64,000 nt of DNA from CAVVVS01 sp963751355 (GTDB lineage Bacteria; Bacteroidota; Ignavibacteria; Ignavibacteriales; Ignavibacteriaceae): the NCBI GenBank assembly GCA_963751355.1, contig CAVVVS010000055.1:7472-71471 (forward strand). The letters are read 5' to 3'. Shown piece by piece: positions 25,925 to 36,432 of the stretch. The notes beneath the pieces were generated by a model. It made no database searches. It had not been told where the DNA came from and saw nothing but the letters and a program-made list of their open reading frames with translations. How positions within the stretch are numbered: position 1 is the stretch's first letter; each line of letters begins with the position of its first letter. The translations under genes and the position numbers were made by a program.

Positions 25925-28375
25925 TTAATTCTTATCTATATTTAAAAGATTTTTATTTCGTTCTATAGAAGTCGAATCAGTTTTTATGATCATATATTTC
26001 CCGTTCAACCAACTTTGGGTCATGTCCGAATAATGTTTGCTCATAATATTACCCGATTCCCCCGTTGTTAATATTAAATATATTTTATTGGGTTGGGCAA
26101 AGTCATATATATATCTCATGACAGGTCCCAGGTTATTTTCAAAAGGTTTGTGACTGAATTGAGGATATTTATCCAAATCCACGGTGAAGGGATATTCGGT
26201 GTTGAAGATAGTTGTACCGTCTCCTCCTATACTGTACGGACCTATATCTACATACTTGTCAATAATAGATGAAAAACCATGAAACGCATTTTTAAATAAA
26301 ACTTTGTGAAGTCTTCCCCATTGCCAATCAGCTAAATTATTCCCAAGTGATTTTTCAAGTGCGGTTAATGCATCGTCCATACTCTTTCGGATAATATTGT
26401 CTCTATTTTCAACCTGAGGTGTTGCTGGGTCGTCAAACCATGAACTGTTCGGATTCTGCAATAAATCAAGTACACTTCTGAATGGTACATTTTCAACAAA
26501 GACAAATTCATTAAACAAATCCTTGCCCATTTTTGTCATGTAAACATTTCTCAACAATTGAACATAAAACATTGCATATATTGCCGGAGTTTGACTGTAG
26601 GGATTCATATTGTAATTCCATTTCCTCAGCAGTTCTAAAGCCAAATTTAAATTTTTATCAATAACCTTGACATCTTTAAAAGCATTAAGAATATAACCTG
26701 TCACCTTTTGGGCATATGGAGAAACAAAATCCATCTGATAATGTTCAAAATCCTTAACAGAATGTTTTTGCTTAGATGTTAATAGTTGTCTAATTCTTTC
26801 TATTCTTGAACCGGGTTCCCATGTATTCGTTATAAAATATTTGAAATCCTTAGCAGTCTTATTATTTGCGGACGCAATAAAATTGTCGGATGGATTAAAC
26901 AATGTCGGAAGTTGATTCTCCGGGACAAAGCCTTTCCAATCGTACTTACTGGTAGTTCCGTCATAAATAAAGTTAGGACTATTTGATTCTCTGATTGGTA
27001 GATGTGCACCGAAAACATAACCGATATTGCCTTCTTGATCACCGTAAACAAAATTTTGTCCGGGTACACTGTACGTTTTAAAAGCTCCCTTAAATTCGGA
27101 CCAATTTTGTGCCTTATTTATTTTATAGAATGTGAACAATTCATCACTAATTTCATTGCCCAACCAATGCATGCTAATTTCAGGCGGTAATGAGTTTTTG
27201 TCACTAAATAAAAAACCATCCGGATGAATGCCGGAAATAATAGGTCCGTGACCGGTACTTAATATTTTTATCACAACATCGGATGAATCTCTAACTTTAA
27301 TAGTATCTTTAATTATATTAAGATTTTTCCACTGACCGTCATAAAGATACTTTGTTCCTGTAGAATCAAGCTTTTCCATATAAAAATCGGCATCGTCTTC
27401 CATTATATTGGTAACCGCCCAGGAGATACTTTTATTTTTCCCGACAACTATAACCGGTGCACCGGGTAATGTTATACCTGCTGCATCCCAATTCTTCGAT
27501 TTAATTACAGCAGCATACCATCTGCTTGGAGCACTGAAAGCAAGATGAGTATCGTTAGCAATTATCGGTTTGCCGCTCACCGACTTTTTGCCATTAACAA
27601 TCCAATTATTCGAACCAATGTGAGTACCCGTCCACCCCATAAATTTTCTGAATGCCTTATCCGTTTTTATAAAAGCTTCACTGATTTTAGGATACTTTCT
27701 AATTTCCGGGGGAATTATATACGGAGCATTTTCCGGATAATTTGGTAATAATTCTTTCACCTTCTGCTCACCTAATTTTTGGACAAGCCTGGTGTACATA
27801 ATATCAGACCACCAGCTGATATTTAGTTCCCATGCCATCATACGTATAATTACCAGACTGCTGACAGGTGTCCACTTTTCCGGATCATAACCTAGAACAT
27901 CAAACTCAATCGGGTAGTGACCTTTTGCATTCTTAATATAGAGATTAACACCATCCGAATAAGCTTGAAGAAGTTTTTTTGAAACCGGACTAATATTTTT
28001 CCAAAGTTTTTCGGCTGTTCTTTCTATTCCAACAGTACGAAACATTTCATCAAACGGTAACACTTTTGGACCCAGTATTTCACTTAATCTTCCTTCACCT
28101 GCTCTTCTAATTAAATCCATCGTGAATAGCCGGTCCTGCGCATGCACATATCCTAAAGCAAAAGCTACATCCTCATCATCGTCTGTAAATATATAGGGAA
28201 CAGCCATACTATCCCTATATATTTTAATTTCATTTTTTATATTTTTTGCGGTAATACTTCCTGTATATTCGGGAAGTGATTTTTTAAGCATTGAATTAAA
28301 AATTATTCCGCCGGCAATCAAAACAATTATTAAGGATGCCGTTATACCAATTGTAATTTTTAACCATTTACTCAT
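25925..28375 (-). CDS. penicillin acylase family Ntn-hydrolase
   Basis: 816 residues. A membrane anchor/signal near 6-27 precedes the alpha-chain region with VPYIFTDDDEDVAFALGYVH and AQDRLFTMDLIRRAGEGRLS. Ser255 in THIGSNNWIVNGKKS is the expected N-terminal nucleophile of the beta chain after autocleavage, and IIANDTHLAF follows. The C-terminal part has FKYFITNTWEPGSRIERI and the GGDGTTIFNTEYPF metal/active-site region. These periplasmic enzymes cut amide-linked acyl groups, including beta-lactams and acyl-homoserine lactones. Which it uses is not known. Single gene, divergent from ychF. Confidence 0.93.
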   Translation of the reverse strand: MSKWLKITIGITASLIIVLIAGGIIFNSMLKKSLPEYTGSITAKNIKNEIKIYRDSMAVPYIFTDDDEDVAFALGYVHAQDRLFTMDLIRRAGEGRLSEILGPKVLPFDEMFRTVGIERTAEKLWKNISPVSKKLLQAYSDGVNLYIKNAKGHYPIEFDVLGYDPEKWTPVSSLVIIRMMAWELNISWWSDIMYTRLVQKLGEQKVKELLPNYPENAPYIIPPEIRKYPKISEAFIKTDKAFRKFMGWTGTHIGSNNWIVNGKKSVSGKPIIANDTHLAFSAPSRWYAAVIKSKNWDAAGITLPGAPVIVVGKNKSISWAVTNIMEDDADFYMEKLDSTGTKYLYDGQWKNLNIIKDTIKVRDSSDVVIKILSTGHGPIISGIHPDGFLFSDKNSLPPEISMHWLGNEISDELFTFYKINKAQNWSEFKGAFKTYSVPGQNFVYGDQEGNIGYVFGAHLPIRESNSPNFIYDGTTSKYDWKGFVPENQLPTLFNPSDNFIASANNKTAKDFKYFITNTWEPGSRIERIRQLLTSKQKHSVKDFEHYQMDFVSPYAQKVTGYILNAFKDVKVIDKNLNLALELLRKWNYNMNPYSQTPAIYAMFYVQLLRNVYMTKMGKDLFNEFVFVENVPFRSVLDLLQNPNSSWFDDPATPQVENRDNIIRKSMDDALTALEKSLGNNLADWQWGRLHKVLFKNAFHGFSSIIDKYVDIGPYSIGGDGTTIFNTEYPFTVDLDKYPQFSHKPFENNLGPVMRYIYDFAQPNKIYLILTTGESGNIMSKHYSDMTQSWLNGKYMIIKTDSTSIERNKNLLNIDKN

Positions 28376-28593
28376 TTTACTTTTCTATTTGTTTTTACAA
28401 ATATACAAATAATTGAAATTAAGAAGATTCGCAAAAATACATTCATGCCTTAGAACTTTATGCTTTTATCCCGGAAATAAATTTGATATACAAATTTGGA
28501 TATGTTTTAATAATTACCAAAATGTTGCATTACAATATTAGCCGTAACTTTTATTATATTTGTAATATAGTAAACACAACACGGGGAGGAATT

Positions 28594-29676
28594 ATGCAAA
28601 TCGGTATCGTGGGTTTACCGTTTTCAGGTAAATCAACCCTTTTCCAAACAATAACAAAAACACATCTTGACCAATCCCAACTGGTAAAAGCCGAAGCTCA
28701 TCACGCTGTAATAAAAGTCCCCGATACAAGATTGGACAAATTGAATGAAATATTTAATCCGAAGAAACAAACAAATGCAGCAATAGAATTTGTAGATGTA
28801 ATAGGATTACAGAAAGGCGAAACCGGGTCCACACAATTTACTTCAAATTTTTTATCAAACGTGAAAACGAATGATGCTTTAATTCAAGTAGTAAGATTAT
28901 TTGAAAACGAGATAGTGCCCCACCCGGAAGGTAATATTGATATGATGAGAGATATAATTTCATTCGAAACCGAGTTTATCTTATCTGATTTATCTATTGT
29001 TGAAAAGCGTATTAATAATTTGCACAAACAAATTCTAAAAATTCATGATGATTTCCTTAAACGTGAACTTGCCGTATTGGAAAAATGCAACGAAATTCTA
29101 CAAGCAGAAAAAGCGTTAAGAAGCGCTGACTTTTCTCAGGATGAATTGCATATTTTAAAAACATATCAATTACTTTCGATTAAACCAATGCTCATTGTTC
29201 TTAATCTGGACGAGAATCAGATCGGGGAGTCTGACAAATTTCTTGATCAATTAGTAAAGACAAAAGTAGATAAAAATACCAAAGCGATGGCATTGTGCAG
29301 TCAATTAGAATTAGAAATGTCCGAACTAAGTGATTCGGATGCAGATACATTTATGGAAGAATTCGGAATAAAGGAATCTGCACTAAATGGAATTATCCGT
29401 GAAGCTTATGGTTTACTCGGTCTTCAGTCATTCTTTACCGTCGGTGAAGATGAATGCAGGGCATGGACAATCAAAAAAGGTATGAATGCACAGGAAGCCG
29501 CAGGAGAAATTCACACAGACTTTTTTAACAAATTTATTCGTGCCGAAGTAGTTCACTATTATGATTTTATTGAACACGGTTCGTTTGCACAGGCTAAAGA
29601 ACACGGTGCCTGGCGGCTTGAGGGGAAAGAATATATTGTGCAGGACGGAGACATCCTCTCAATAAGACATGGTTAA
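28594..29676 (+). CDS. ychF: YchF family redox-regulated ATPase
   Basis: 360 residues from the ATG at 28594, which has GGGGAGGAATT just ahead; a frame open further upstream encodes no conserved part and is not used. It has MQIGIVGLPFSGKSTLFQTI (P-loop), FVDVIGLQKGE (switch 2), a coiled-coil insert and NLDENQ, the NxxE that makes YchF prefer ATP to GTP. The C-terminal TGS-like domain has FFTVGEDECRAWTIKKG, AAGEIHTDFFNKFIRAEV and VQDGDILSIRHG. The protein binds the ribosome and affects translation and stress responses. Confidence 0.96.
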   Translation: MQIGIVGLPFSGKSTLFQTITKTHLDQSQLVKAEAHHAVIKVPDTRLDKLNEIFNPKKQTNAAIEFVDVIGLQKGETGSTQFTSNFLSNVKTNDALIQVVRLFENEIVPHPEGNIDMMRDIISFETEFILSDLSIVEKRINNLHKQILKIHDDFLKRELAVLEKCNEILQAEKALRSADFSQDELHILKTYQLLSIKPMLIVLNLDENQIGESDKFLDQLVKTKVDKNTKAMALCSQLELEMSELSDSDADTFMEEFGIKESALNGIIREAYGLLGLQSFFTVGEDECRAWTIKKGMNAQEAAGEIHTDFFNKFIRAEVVHYYDFIEHGSFAQAKEHGAWRLEGKEYIVQDGDILSIRHG

Positions 29677-29723
29677 TTGATTGTAAATTAATGAGTGCCA
29701 ATTTAGAATAATCGAGTGTTATT

Positions 29724-31904
29724 TCATTTTACACTTAATTCGGAAGATGTTGAAGTTTCTTTTCCGTTTATCTTATCTGTAATTTTCAAAGTCATTTCAT
29801 ACTCGCCGCTCTTTAAACCGCTTATATCGAATGCAAGGTAATTTGAAACATTTTTTTTGGTGCCGTTGTAATTGTTCATGATAGAAATTTTATAATCATC
29901 ACTGCTCCCGAACAAACCGGTGAAAAAATCCCAGATACTTTTTGAAGTGTCTCGAGGATGTACATTAAAACTTACGGAATAGTTAGTTTGTCCGTTTTTA
30001 TCGTAGGTTAAATTATAAATTTCATAGTAGGTATATACATTTTCAGTATTGTCAAATTTCAAAGTTGGATTTGAAAGTATTGTAATATCTTTCCGATTCC
30101 TTCCATCGGCATTGTTAATCGGAGTTATCTTGAAGGCTTGTTCGAGACTGCTGCACGATAAACTGTCATTAAAATTTGAGAGATTATAACCAAAATAAAC
30201 TCCGAATAATTTATTCTTGTTTGGCTCATGTATATCCATTGATATTATATATTTACGCCTTTTTAGTACAAATTTATTTTCTTGAATAAATAGCCCCTTA
30301 TAAATTCGCTTATCGGAATTCGTAAATTTATAATCGGAATCTTTTTTCATCACCAGGTTCATTGTGCTGTCAAAGATTGAAATATCAACTTTCAATGAGA
30401 TACTGTCCTTCTCACCCACTCCCGTTTCCAGTTCATCCAGAGGTACGGCGAATGCAAGAGATAATAAATTAGAGTTTTCGTCTTCTTTAAATTGGTTTAG
30501 AGTCATGTCGGCAATAAGCGGCTTAAATTCTTTAGGCCATTTGAAAGCATCTGTAACCAATCCCGCTTCGGCAGTTCTGGCTCCTTCAGCCATTAAAGTA
30601 CTATAGGTGGATATCTGCGAAGGATCTACATAGTGATATCTGGAGTCCCACATCTGAAGATCATCTAAAACCTGGGGAATTAATATCATCGGTACAAGTG
30701 TCCAATATCCGGGAGGCGCATGCATATCTTCCATAAAATAAAAAACCATCCGCGGATGAGTACTGCTTTTTTCATAAAGCCAAGACATATTCGAGGATTG
30801 ATTCTCCGAGACGACGGTCACAATATCATCCGGTTCACCGAAACGTATATATATAAGTCCGCGGTCGTTAAATTTTTTATTTAAACGATACCAGGGCGGA
30901 TGGTCTATCACTTCCAGCTTATTTGCGTCATAAATTTTAAACCTGAAACCATCGTATCGAAAATTCTTTTCCGCATAAATTAACCTTTTGTAATGTTCAA
31001 TCAAGCGCATATTATACGGCAGGGAAGGAAGAGGATTCTTTTCAAGCCAGAATATTCTCATAGATTTTTTCAAATCACCCAAGGATATCGGTGAATAAAG
31101 TATTTTATACTCCCTTTTATTCAGAATAAATTCAAAATCTTTTAACAATAATTGTGCATCCGTAAGAGTGGAAACAGCATCAACTGCCTTCCAGTAAGTT
31201 TTTTCCGCTTTTTCATATTTAGTTTCCTGTACATATAACCTGACCAGTGATAAATAAACCGGAATTAAAGACATCTGTGCATGCCCGGTAATAATTGTAT
31301 TAAAAATTGATTCAGCTTTTGATAGTGAATCCGTTCGCCGGTAAAATTCTCCTAAAAAATATTTATCGTAATCAGAATTTCTGGATCTTAAAAAGTTTTC
31401 CGCTTCATCATTATTTTCATTCACCAGCATTATATCATATAGATGGAAGATCCCTGTTGATGCACTGTTAAGATTTCTGTTTATTCCTAGTTGATGCTCA
31501 GCAAGTTCGGCGGCTTCGAAATAATTTCGCCGGTAAAACTGTAAAACAGCCAACTGATAAAAAGTATCTCTATAGGATGAATCTATGCTGATTATCTTTT
31601 TAAAATGTTTTTCCGCACTATTCAATCTTATCATACGCTCTATTGGATTTCTACTGATACCGGTTTCTCTCTGTCCGATTCCATAATAATAATTAGCAAT
31701 AAGATTATCCGGCTCGTAATCCAGCAAATCTCCGAAAGTATCGATAGCTTCACCCCAATCTTTATTATCAATTTCTATTTTACCTTTTGCAACGATGGAA
31801 TCAATTTTTGTTTTGGATAATTTCTGTTGGGTATAAATAGAAGGAGCAAACAAAATTAGAATAAAACAAAGTATACAAAATAAATTTTTATATTCGGATT
31901 GCAT
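29724..31904 (-). CDS. GWxTD domain-containing protein with TPR-like region
   Basis: 726 residues from ATG at 31904, chosen because AGGGA precedes it and a signal peptide starts there (FCILCFILILFAPSIYTQQ); an upstream in-frame TTG adds 17 unlikely residues. Residues about 30-270 are helical pairs resembling TPRs (NYYYGIGQRETGIS, DTFYQLAVLQFYRRNYFEAA). The middle has FWLEKNPLPSLPYNMRLIEH and RGLIYIRFGEPDDI, then MSWLYEK, the GWxTD domain pattern. The C-terminus is beta-rich. An exported protein of unknown function found in this group of bacteria. It converges with ychF. Confidence 0.82.
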   Translation of the reverse strand: MQSEYKNLFCILCFILILFAPSIYTQQKLSKTKIDSIVAKGKIEIDNKDWGEAIDTFGDLLDYEPDNLIANYYYGIGQRETGISRNPIERMIRLNSAEKHFKKIISIDSSYRDTFYQLAVLQFYRRNYFEAAELAEHQLGINRNLNSASTGIFHLYDIMLVNENNDEAENFLRSRNSDYDKYFLGEFYRRTDSLSKAESIFNTIITGHAQMSLIPVYLSLVRLYVQETKYEKAEKTYWKAVDAVSTLTDAQLLLKDFEFILNKREYKILYSPISLGDLKKSMRIFWLEKNPLPSLPYNMRLIEHYKRLIYAEKNFRYDGFRFKIYDANKLEVIDHPPWYRLNKKFNDRGLIYIRFGEPDDIVTVVSENQSSNMSWLYEKSSTHPRMVFYFMEDMHAPPGYWTLVPMILIPQVLDDLQMWDSRYHYVDPSQISTYSTLMAEGARTAEAGLVTDAFKWPKEFKPLIADMTLNQFKEDENSNLLSLAFAVPLDELETGVGEKDSISLKVDISIFDSTMNLVMKKDSDYKFTNSDKRIYKGLFIQENKFVLKRRKYIISMDIHEPNKNKLFGVYFGYNLSNFNDSLSCSSLEQAFKITPINNADGRNRKDITILSNPTLKFDNTENVYTYYEIYNLTYDKNGQTNYSVSFNVHPRDTSKSIWDFFTGLFGSSDDYKISIMNNYNGTKKNVSNYLAFDISGLKSGEYEMTLKITDKINGKETSTSSELSVK

Positions 31905-32358
31905 GTATTCCCTTTTAGGATTTTTTCTGCAGATAACTATTGATAATCTTAGCAATTAACCAGTTACATTGTGAGAGCAATTTGCACTCTATGAGATACT
32001 TTTATCTCTCAAATAAAACTTAAATAAAAAAATATTATTTTAGAACATAATTTCGAATAAATTATGCTCATCCATTAACAAAATTAATTATCATATTTCA
32101 TCTTTATATTACAATAAATTTAGTTTATTTTTAAGACCGATAGTTTTTTCCGGATTGAAAGATACACGATTCTAAATAAATTGCATAAAAATCAACATAC
32201 ACAGAAAGACCTGCCGGAAAGAAATTCTCTTTCCTTTTTTTGCGTTCTAAAAAATTAATGTCAATTTATTATTACATAGAAATAAAAATATCAATTCAAC
32301 CGGCTGAACGAAAATCTGCCGGAATTATCCAATTAATAAGTAATAAACCGGAGGAAAA
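31905..32358. other. divergent intergenic spacer
   Basis: About 450 bp, A/T-rich, between the GWxTD gene (minus) and the C1 peptidase gene (plus). The end holds GGAGGAAAA right before the peptidase ATG. Around 32205-32245 there is a weak inverted repeat (AGAAATTCTCTTTC region). I saw no coding remnant. Confidence 0.5.
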
Positions 32359-33495
32359 ATGAGATTTAGAACTCTCTTTTATTCAATTATTTTATTCATA
32401 TTTTTCATTAGTTCAGGCTACTCCCAGAATACTGAAAAGAAAAATGAAAAAGAAGCCAGGCACAATTTTACGATGATTTATCATATTGGTGCAACATCGG
32501 TTAAAAACCAGGGGATGACTGGCACATGCTGGGATTTTGCAACTCAATCATTCTTGGAAAGTGAATTATTGAGAATGGGTAAAGGGGTATATAATCTTTC
32601 CGAAATGTTTGACGTTAGAGAGACATACCCGTTGAAAGCGGAAAGATATGTAAGATATCACGGCAAATCACAGTTTGGCCCGGGAGGACAGGCCCATGAT
32701 GTTTTAAAAGTCTTCGATACATACGGAGCAGTTCCGCATAGTGTGTACCCCGGCATGGAACCGGGAGATTCCGTGTATAACAATTCCGAATTGGATGCGG
32801 TTCTTGGTTCTGTTTTAAAAACAATCGTTGGAAGACGAAAAATTTCGCAGCATTATAAGCAAATAGTTAAATCAATTTGTGATATTTATCTGGGAAAAGC
32901 TCCGCAGAAATTTGAATACGAAGGAAAGGAATACACCCCCTTAACATGGGCAAAAAGTCTGGGAATAAATACCAAAGATTATGTGGAAATAACTTCGTAT
33001 ACACATCATCCCTTCTATTCAAAATTTATTCTCGAAGTACCGGATAACTGGGAAGATGGGGAATACTATAATGTACCGCTAAACGATTTAATCACTATTA
33101 TGAACAATGCTCTTAAGAACGGTTATACAATTGCCTGGGACGGTGATGTCGGGAGAGACAATTTTTACAGAAAAGTTGATTATGCAGTAGTTCCAGTTAA
33201 CGGCGATACTTCAAAAACCGGACCTGAAAAAGAAAAAAACGTTACACAGCAGATGAGACAAAAAGCTTATGATGATTACACAACTACCGATGATCATTTA
33301 ATGCACATAGTTGGAATGGCTAAAGATCAGGCAGGAACGATATTTTATTACACTAAAAATTCATGGGGTACAAAGGATAAAAAATATAAAGGTTATTGGT
33401 ATATGTCGGAACCTTTTGTAAAATTACGGACGATTGCAATTTTGGTACATAAAGATGCAATTCCCAAAGACATAAGAGAAAAATTAGGTTTATAG
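32359..33495 (+). CDS. secreted C1-family (papain-fold) cysteine peptidase
   Basis: 378 residues, with a signal peptide (about 1-22) ending GYSQ. The active-site Cys57 lies in SVKNQGMTGTCWDFATQSFL, preceded by the oxyanion Gln51. His316 is in DDHLMHIVGM and Asn334 in YYTKNSWG, in the order of bleomycin hydrolase/aminopeptidase C (PepC). Classic PepC is cytoplasmic and about 440-450 long; this one is shorter and exported, so it may be a surface or periplasmic peptidase. GGAGGAAAA is at the ideal distance. Followed by a perfect 12-bp hairpin. Confidence 0.88.
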   Translation: MRFRTLFYSIILFIFFISSGYSQNTEKKNEKEARHNFTMIYHIGATSVKNQGMTGTCWDFATQSFLESELLRMGKGVYNLSEMFDVRETYPLKAERYVRYHGKSQFGPGGQAHDVLKVFDTYGAVPHSVYPGMEPGDSVYNNSELDAVLGSVLKTIVGRRKISQHYKQIVKSICDIYLGKAPQKFEYEGKEYTPLTWAKSLGINTKDYVEITSYTHHPFYSKFILEVPDNWEDGEYYNVPLNDLITIMNNALKNGYTIAWDGDVGRDNFYRKVDYAVVPVNGDTSKTGPEKEKNVTQQMRQKAYDDYTTTDDHLMHIVGMAKDQAGTIFYYTKNSWGTKDKKYKGYWYMSEPFVKLRTIAILVHKDAIPKDIREKLGL

Positions 33496-33511
33496 ATACT
33501 TAATGTATTGG

Positions 33512-33543
33512 GGTATAAAGATATGTGAAATTATCTTTATACC
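33512..33543 (+). terminator. perfect 12-bp hairpin after the peptidase gene
   Basis: GGTATAAAGATA at 33512-33523 pairs perfectly with TATCTTTATACC at 33532-33543 across an 8-base loop, 16 bp after the stop codon. Its T-tail is short (TTAATATTATTT), but the position fits a terminator. Confidence 0.7.
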
Positions 33544-33973
33544 TTAATATTATTTGATAAACGGGATTTAAACTGTAACTATCCCAGTTTAAGCATCTTT
33601 TTTCTTTAACCTGCTCAATAAATCCGGAATTTTATAGGTTCGTTAAATTTTGTGATAATATCCAGCATAATGATTCGGTAGTGGAAGATATCGAATCTAC
33701 GACATCCGAAGGAATTTCGTCTTCAATCATCTTCAAATATCCAGCATATAGTTTTATAGCCATAAAGCATTTATTATTTCACTAATAAGATTTTCCGCTA
33801 CTTCCACTAAAAATAAAAATCTTCCAAAAATAATTTTTAAATTGTATAAACTTTTTATTATTATTAACAAGATAAATACTATTTATTATACTATAGAATT
33901 TAATTAATACGAATCCCGCAGCTTGAGATAAAGGCCTTCAAATATTACGAATACTTACATAAGAGGAAACGCC
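33544..33973. other. intergenic stretch with one short open frame
   Basis: About 430 bp between the peptidase gene and the sugar importer. On the minus strand a 43-codon frame (33763 down to 33632) starts MAIKLYAGYLKMIEDE and ends LTNL; it has no strong ribosome site and I do not recognise it, so it may be chance or a relic. The rest, next to the importer, is A/T-rich and should contain its promoter. Confidence 0.4.
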
Positions 33974-34915
33974 ATGAAAAAATTTGTTATTTTGCCATTT
34001 ATTATGATAGCGCTAACATTTTTACTATCATCGTGCGGTAAAAGTAAGAAAAACGACTCTGCTCCTAAATATGTGATAGGCTTTTCACAATGTAACAGTG
34101 CCGAACCCTGGCGTGAGGCAATGAACAAACAAATGGAAGCCGAAGCCGCAAAACATCCTGAAATAAAATTACTTATCTCGGATGCACAGCAGGATAATGC
34201 AAAACAGGTTGCTGATGTTGAAAATTTTATAGTACGTGAAGTAGATCTTTTAATGATTTCCCCTAACGAAGCAAAACCACTTACTGCAGTAGTCGAGAAA
34301 GCTTACGAAAAAGGAATCCCGGTTATTGTAATTGATCGTAAGATCCTTTCAAATAAATACACTTGTTTTATTGGTGCAAATAATGAGTTGATCGGCAAAG
34401 AAGCCGGTAAATTTGCTGCTAAACTTCTGCACGGTAAAGGCAAGGTTGTTGAAATCTGGGGATTAAAAGGATCTACCCCTGCAATTGAAAGACACGAAGG
34501 TTTTATGGAGGGCATAAAAGATTTTCCACAAATAAAAATTATTTATTCGCAGGACGGTGCCTGGCTTCGCGAAAAAGGCAGATCGATTATGGAGAACGCA
34601 TTACAGCGATTTGAACACATCGATTTGGTATATGGGCAAAATGACCCTATGGCAATGGGCGCTTATCTGGCGGCGAAAAATGTTGGCAGGGCAAAAAATA
34701 TGTATTTCATAGGAATAGACGGATTACCAGGAGCAGAAGGCGGAATACAATCAGTTGCAAACGGAGAATTGAATGCAACTTTTATTTATCCAACCGGTGG
34801 TAAAATTGCAATTCAGACAGCAGTAAAAATCTTGAATGGTGAAAAAGTACCAAAGGATATTACCCTCCAAACGGTTGCTATAACTCCGGATAATGCTAAA
34901 GAATATTTGAATTAA
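33974..34915 (+). CDS. sugar ABC transporter substrate-binding lipoprotein (RbsB-like)
   Basis: 313 residues. The signal ends in a lipobox (LTFLLSSC, Cys21). The mature part follows the Peripla_BP_4 pattern: YVIGFSQCNSAEPWREAMNK, LLISDAQQDNAKQVADVENF, DLLMISPNEAKPLTAVVEKA, GIPVIVIDRKI, then GQNDPMAMGAYLAAKNVG and IGIDGLPGAEGG. It should bind a sugar such as ribose or galactose in the periplasm and hand it to the permease encoded two genes later. Genes follow at 21 and 2 bp spacing, so they form one operon. The sugar is not known. Confidence 0.93.
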   Translation: MKKFVILPFIMIALTFLLSSCGKSKKNDSAPKYVIGFSQCNSAEPWREAMNKQMEAEAAKHPEIKLLISDAQQDNAKQVADVENFIVREVDLLMISPNEAKPLTAVVEKAYEKGIPVIVIDRKILSNKYTCFIGANNELIGKEAGKFAAKLLHGKGKVVEIWGLKGSTPAIERHEGFMEGIKDFPQIKIIYSQDGAWLREKGRSIMENALQRFEHIDLVYGQNDPMAMGAYLAAKNVGRAKNMYFIGIDGLPGAEGGIQSVANGELNATFIYPTGGKIAIQTAVKILNGEKVPKDITLQTVAITPDNAKEYLN

Positions 34916-34936
34916 CTGATCAATTATTTTACTAAC

Positions 34937-36430
34937 ATGCTCAAACTTTCAACTATTACAAAATCTTTTTCCGGTGTTGAAGTGCTCCATAACGTATCGA
35001 TTGAATTCGATGAAGGATGTGTCACCGCACTAGTGGGTGAAAACGGTGCCGGTAAATCTACTTTGATGAAAATACTCAGTGGCGTTCATACTGATTATAA
35101 AGGTGACATATTATCAAACGGCAGCAAGTTATATTTTAAAAATCCCAGGGAAGCCGAGCAGGCAGGTATTTCAATTATCCACCAGGAGCTTAGTTGTATT
35201 CCTGATCTCACTGTTGCGGAAAATATATTCATAGGTAAAGAACCGGTAAGAAAATTTGGATTTGTAAATTTTTCCAAATTATTTAAAGATGCCGAATCGA
35301 TTTTAAAGGGATTTGATTTCCCCTACCCTTCCAATATTAAAGTTAAAAATATAAGCGTGGGATGGCAGCAAATTGTTGAGATTGCTCATGCTTTTACTAG
35401 TGATGCGAAAATATTCATTCTTGATGAACCTACCTCCGCATTGACCGAGAGCGAAATTAAAATTTTGTTTCATAAAATTCGCCTCCTCAAGCAGAATGGA
35501 AAAATTATTATTTTTATTTCCCACCGGCTCGAAGAAATCTATGAAATAGCCGATGATATTATTGTTTTACGGGACGGACAATTTATTGGGAAATATTCTT
35601 CAAAGGAAATCGCGCGAACTGATCTAATAAATAAAATGGTCGGGAAAAAGTTATCCGGAATAAAATCGGTTGAAAGATCTGAGCATACTGATACGATACT
35701 CAAATTGCAAAACTTGAGTGTATTTGATAAAAAGAAATCCTACCTTTCAAATATTAGTTTTGAACTAATGAAGGGTGAAATACTGGGATTAGCAGGTTTA
35801 ATGGGTTCAGGTAAAACCGAATTACTTAAATTTCTTTTCGGCGAATTTAAAGCCAAGCATGGAGGGAAAATTTACTGGAAAGATAACGTTTATTTCCCCA
35901 AATCTGCAACGTACTCATTAGCAAACAAAATATTTTATCTCTCAAAAGACAGAAAATCCGAAGGAATTTTTTCAGGGCTCGACATTATAAGAAATAGCAG
36001 TATCTCGGTTCTGTCAAATTATTCTTCGGCGGGATTTTTACATGAAAGACAGGAATCATCCGCAGTTGCAAAACAAACAACATCCCTGAACGTAAGACTC
36101 AAATCGCTATTTCAACCAATTAAAACATTAAGCGGCGGGAATCAACAGAAAGTTTTACTTGGTAGAGGATTGATGCTTGAACCGGAACTTTTGCTTTTAG
36201 ATGAACCGACTAGAGGAATAGACGTTGGAGCCAAAGAGGAGATTTACAATTTAATTACCGGACTGAGTAAAAAAGGTATATCTTTTTTAATCAGTTCTTC
36301 GGAGATACCGGAACTATTAAGAATCTGTGACCGCATTTTGGTACTTTTTAACGGTAAGCCGACAGCATTACTTAATTCGCAGGATACAAACGCTAAAGAA
36401 ATTTTACATTACGCTTTTAGTGAAGGTTAA
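34937..36430 (+). CDS. sugar ABC transporter ATP-binding protein (RbsA-like)
   Basis: 497 residues with two ABC modules, the RbsA/MglA design. The N-module has Walker A GENGAGKSTLMK, signature ISVGWQQIVEIA (a departure from LSGGQ, as usual in this family) and Walker B IFILDEPTSALT. The C-module has Walker A GLMGSGKTELLKF, signature LSGGNQQKVLLGRGL and Walker B LLLLDEPTRGIDVG. It powers the importer at the inner membrane. Normal length. Confidence 0.95.
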   Translation: MLKLSTITKSFSGVEVLHNVSIEFDEGCVTALVGENGAGKSTLMKILSGVHTDYKGDILSNGSKLYFKNPREAEQAGISIIHQELSCIPDLTVAENIFIGKEPVRKFGFVNFSKLFKDAESILKGFDFPYPSNIKVKNISVGWQQIVEIAHAFTSDAKIFILDEPTSALTESEIKILFHKIRLLKQNGKIIIFISHRLEEIYEIADDIIVLRDGQFIGKYSSKEIARTDLINKMVGKKLSGIKSVERSEHTDTILKLQNLSVFDKKKSYLSNISFELMKGEILGLAGLMGSGKTELLKFLFGEFKAKHGGKIYWKDNVYFPKSATYSLANKIFYLSKDRKSEGIFSGLDIIRNSSISVLSNYSSAGFLHERQESSAVAKQTTSLNVRLKSLFQPIKTLSGGNQQKVLLGRGLMLEPELLLLDEPTRGIDVGAKEEIYNLITGLSKKGISFLISSSEIPELLRICDRILVLFNGKPTALLNSQDTNAKEILHYAFSEG

Positions 36431-36432
36431 GA

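Noticed and set aside
28483..28593. A 37-residue N-terminal extension of YchF
   Set aside because: The P-loop begins right after the ATG at 28594, which has a perfect GGGGAGGA site; the extension is A/T-rich and not part of the family.
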